A stretch of 17,292 bases of DNA from Oscillospiraceae bacterium (GTDB lineage Bacteria > Bacillota > Clostridia > Oscillospirales > Ruminococcaceae): the NCBI GenBank assembly GCA_031281115.1, contig JAITFV010000002.1:1-17292 (forward strand), written 5' to 3'. The notes beneath the pieces are model-generated. The model had not been told where the DNA came from, ran no database searches, and worked only from the letters and a program-made list of their open reading frames with translations. Made by a program: the position numbers and the translations under genes. Below, in pieces: positions 15,882-17,292 of the stretch (position 1 is its first letter; every line of letters begins with the position of its first letter).

Positions 15882-17291
15882 TTAAAGCAACCTCACCAGC
15901 ATCAGCATTCCCAACACAACGCCAAGAACCAAGATAGAAGCATAAGCGGCAAAAAAGCCATTTTGCACCAAGCGCACTCCCCTACCCAGCCACTGCAAAA
16001 CGCCAGCTATAAAATCGCCAAAAGCATCTATAACATATTTATCAATAATTTTTAAGAAACCAGCAACGCCCTTAATTAAAAAACCACGGGTAAATGCATA
16101 ATACATTTCATCAAAATAAAATTTATTATAAACGGTTTTATATAAACGCGAGCGAATATCCGTTTCCAAAACCGCCTCCACATTCACTCCTTTGCGAGCA
16201 TAAAAAAGCCAAGCAGCAACAACGCCCAAAACTCCCATCAAAGCCGCAACAGCAGGCACCATTTCACCAAATCCCATTGCCTGTTGGGGCAGCTCCACGT
16301 GGCTGCTCAATACAGGAGCCTGCACAAAACTCATAAAGAAGTCTCGCGAAACAAAACCTATAACCGCCGCAGGAACCGCCAAAACCACAATAGGAACTGT
16401 CATCCAAGGATTTTCTTGAATGCGAGCAACATCGCTTCTCGCACTGCCATGGAAGGTTAAAAAGAACATGCGGAACATATAAAAAGCCGTTAAACCACCA
16501 GTTAAAAGCCCCGCAAAGAATACTGTGTAATTACCCGCCGCCAAAGCGGCAAGCAGAATTTCATCTTTGCTCCAAAAGCCTGAGAAAGGCGGAATACCTG
16601 CTATTGCTAGGCAAGCGATTAAACATGAGAAATAAGCGAAAGGCATTTTTTTGCGAAGCCCGCCCATTGAATCCAGGTTATTGCTATGCACAGCGTGAAT
16701 AACCGCGCCCGCTACCAAGAACAGCATGCATTTGAAAAATGCGTGCGTGAAAACATGGAACATTGAAGCGGTGTAGCCGCCAACGCCGAGAGCAAACATC
16801 ATGTATCCGAGCTGGCTCAAGGTTGAGTATGCTAAAATACGCTTTATATCTTTTTGAGTACAGGCTATTATTGCTGCAAATATTGCCGTGAACGCGCCTA
16901 TATATATAGCTACCTCAAGCACTGTTCCAATGCTTGCGAAAAATGGGAAAAGCCTTGCGGTTAAAAAAACGCCGGCAACCACCATGGTTGCGCTGTGGAT
17001 TATGGAGCTAACAGGGGTAGGGCCTTCCATAGCGTTGGGCAGCCATATATGCAAAGGGAACATTGCGCTTTTGCCCCAGGCACCGATAAACACCAAAATA
17101 GATGCCACCGCCAGCCACTTGTGCGAAACAACCATATTCACAATGCCCAGCTTTTGCGGGTTATTCCACTCCAAAAAGTCAAAGGAATTCATCAAAAAAC
17201 CTACAAGCAGAATACCAAGCAAAAAGAAGCTATCTGCAAAGCGGGTTAAAATAAAAGCTTGCTTTGAAGCAGCCACCGCCGAAGGCTTGTG
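15882..17291 (-). CDS. nuoL: NADH-quinone oxidoreductase subunit L (NuoL), C-terminal 469 residues
   Basis: NuoL is the large distal membrane subunit of complex I and an antiporter-like (Mrp-type) proton channel. The visible part begins inside the protein (HKPSAVAASKQAF); about 150 N-terminal residues lie outside the window, judged against the usual ~610-650. The core signature GAWGKSAMFPLHIWLPNAMEGPTP is present (given here in parts: GKSAMFPLHIWLP then NAMEGPTPVSS), followed by IIHSATMV. Conserved lysines in KDIKRILAYST and WSKDEIL lie in channel-forming helices. The C-terminus has YNKFYFDEMYYAF, a long amphipathic lateral helix and the final transmembrane helix ending MLVRLL, so the 3' end is intact. 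Membrane segments run through the whole sequence. The next gene on this strand is gene A, 15 nt away, not nuoM. Confidence 0.96.
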   Translation of the reverse strand, partial: HKPSAVAASKQAFILTRFADSFFLLGILLVGFLMNSFDFLEWNNPQKLGIVNMVVSHKWLAVASILVFIGAWGKSAMFPLHIWLPNAMEGPTPVSSIIHSATMVVAGVFLTARLFPFFASIGTVLEVAIYIGAFTAIFAAIIACTQKDIKRILAYSTLSQLGYMMFALGVGGYTASMFHVFTHAFFKCMLFLVAGAVIHAVHSNNLDSMGGLRKKMPFAYFSCLIACLAIAGIPPFSGFWSKDEILLAALAAGNYTVFFAGLLTGGLTAFYMFRMFFLTFHGSARSDVARIQENPWMTVPIVVLAVPAAVIGFVSRDFFMSFVQAPVLSSHVELPQQAMGFGEMVPAVAALMGVLGVVAAWLFYARKGVNVEAVLETDIRSRLYKTVYNKFYFDEMYYAFTRGFLIKGVAGFLKIIDKYVIDAFGDFIAGVLQWLGRGVRLVQNGFFAAYASILVLGVVLGMLMLVRLL

Positions 17292-17292
17292 A

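Overview
The window looks like a piece of a Gram-negative bacterial chromosome of moderate, slightly AT-leaning composition. At its right edge is the 3' part of nuoL (respiratory complex I). Clear purine-rich Shine-Dalgarno sites before several genes argue against Bacteroidota. I cannot place the lineage further from sequence alone.

From right to left on the minus strand, nuoL (15882-17291, its 5' end outside the window) is followed after only 15 nt by five tightly packed genes. I call them A to E. A (14298-15866) is a beta-rich protein ending in a Hint (intein/hedgehog-like) domain. B (12292-14292) is a beta-rich protein with a possible LysM-like tail. C (9793-12285) is a beta-rich protein of about 830 residues. 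D (8666-9793) is a ComEC-like metallo-beta-lactamase-fold hydrolase. E (450-8675) is a giant protein of 2741 residues, with a long amphipathic beta-strand half, a LysM-like segment and further modules. Adjacent genes overlap or are separated by at most 15 nt, so they form one transcription unit in line with nuoL. No nuoM follows nuoL in the window, although nuoL-nuoM-nuoN is the common order.

None of the A, B, C or E proteins has an N-terminal signal peptide or an obvious transmembrane helix, and all are dominated by alternating beta-strand patterns. From memory, C and E resemble conserved but uncharacterised large LysM/DUF6603-type proteins of environmental bacteria. I read A-E as one functional module: three large beta-structured subunits, an autoprocessing (Hint) subunit and a hydrolase. 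This module is the best candidate for an undescribed system here. Its biochemical role cannot be read from the sequence.

At the left edge, on the plus strand and converging on gene E, is the 3' end of an MGMT-family DNA alkyltransferase gene (intact PCHRV motif). It has lost its normal stop and reads into a scar. An IS3-family transposase remnant (last ~52 codons) and a candidate IS right end follow, directly abutting the end of gene E. This marks the downstream border of the A-E island. I saw no tRNA, rRNA or CRISPR. Apart from the scar at 171-248 and 45 nt at 405-449, the whole window is coding.
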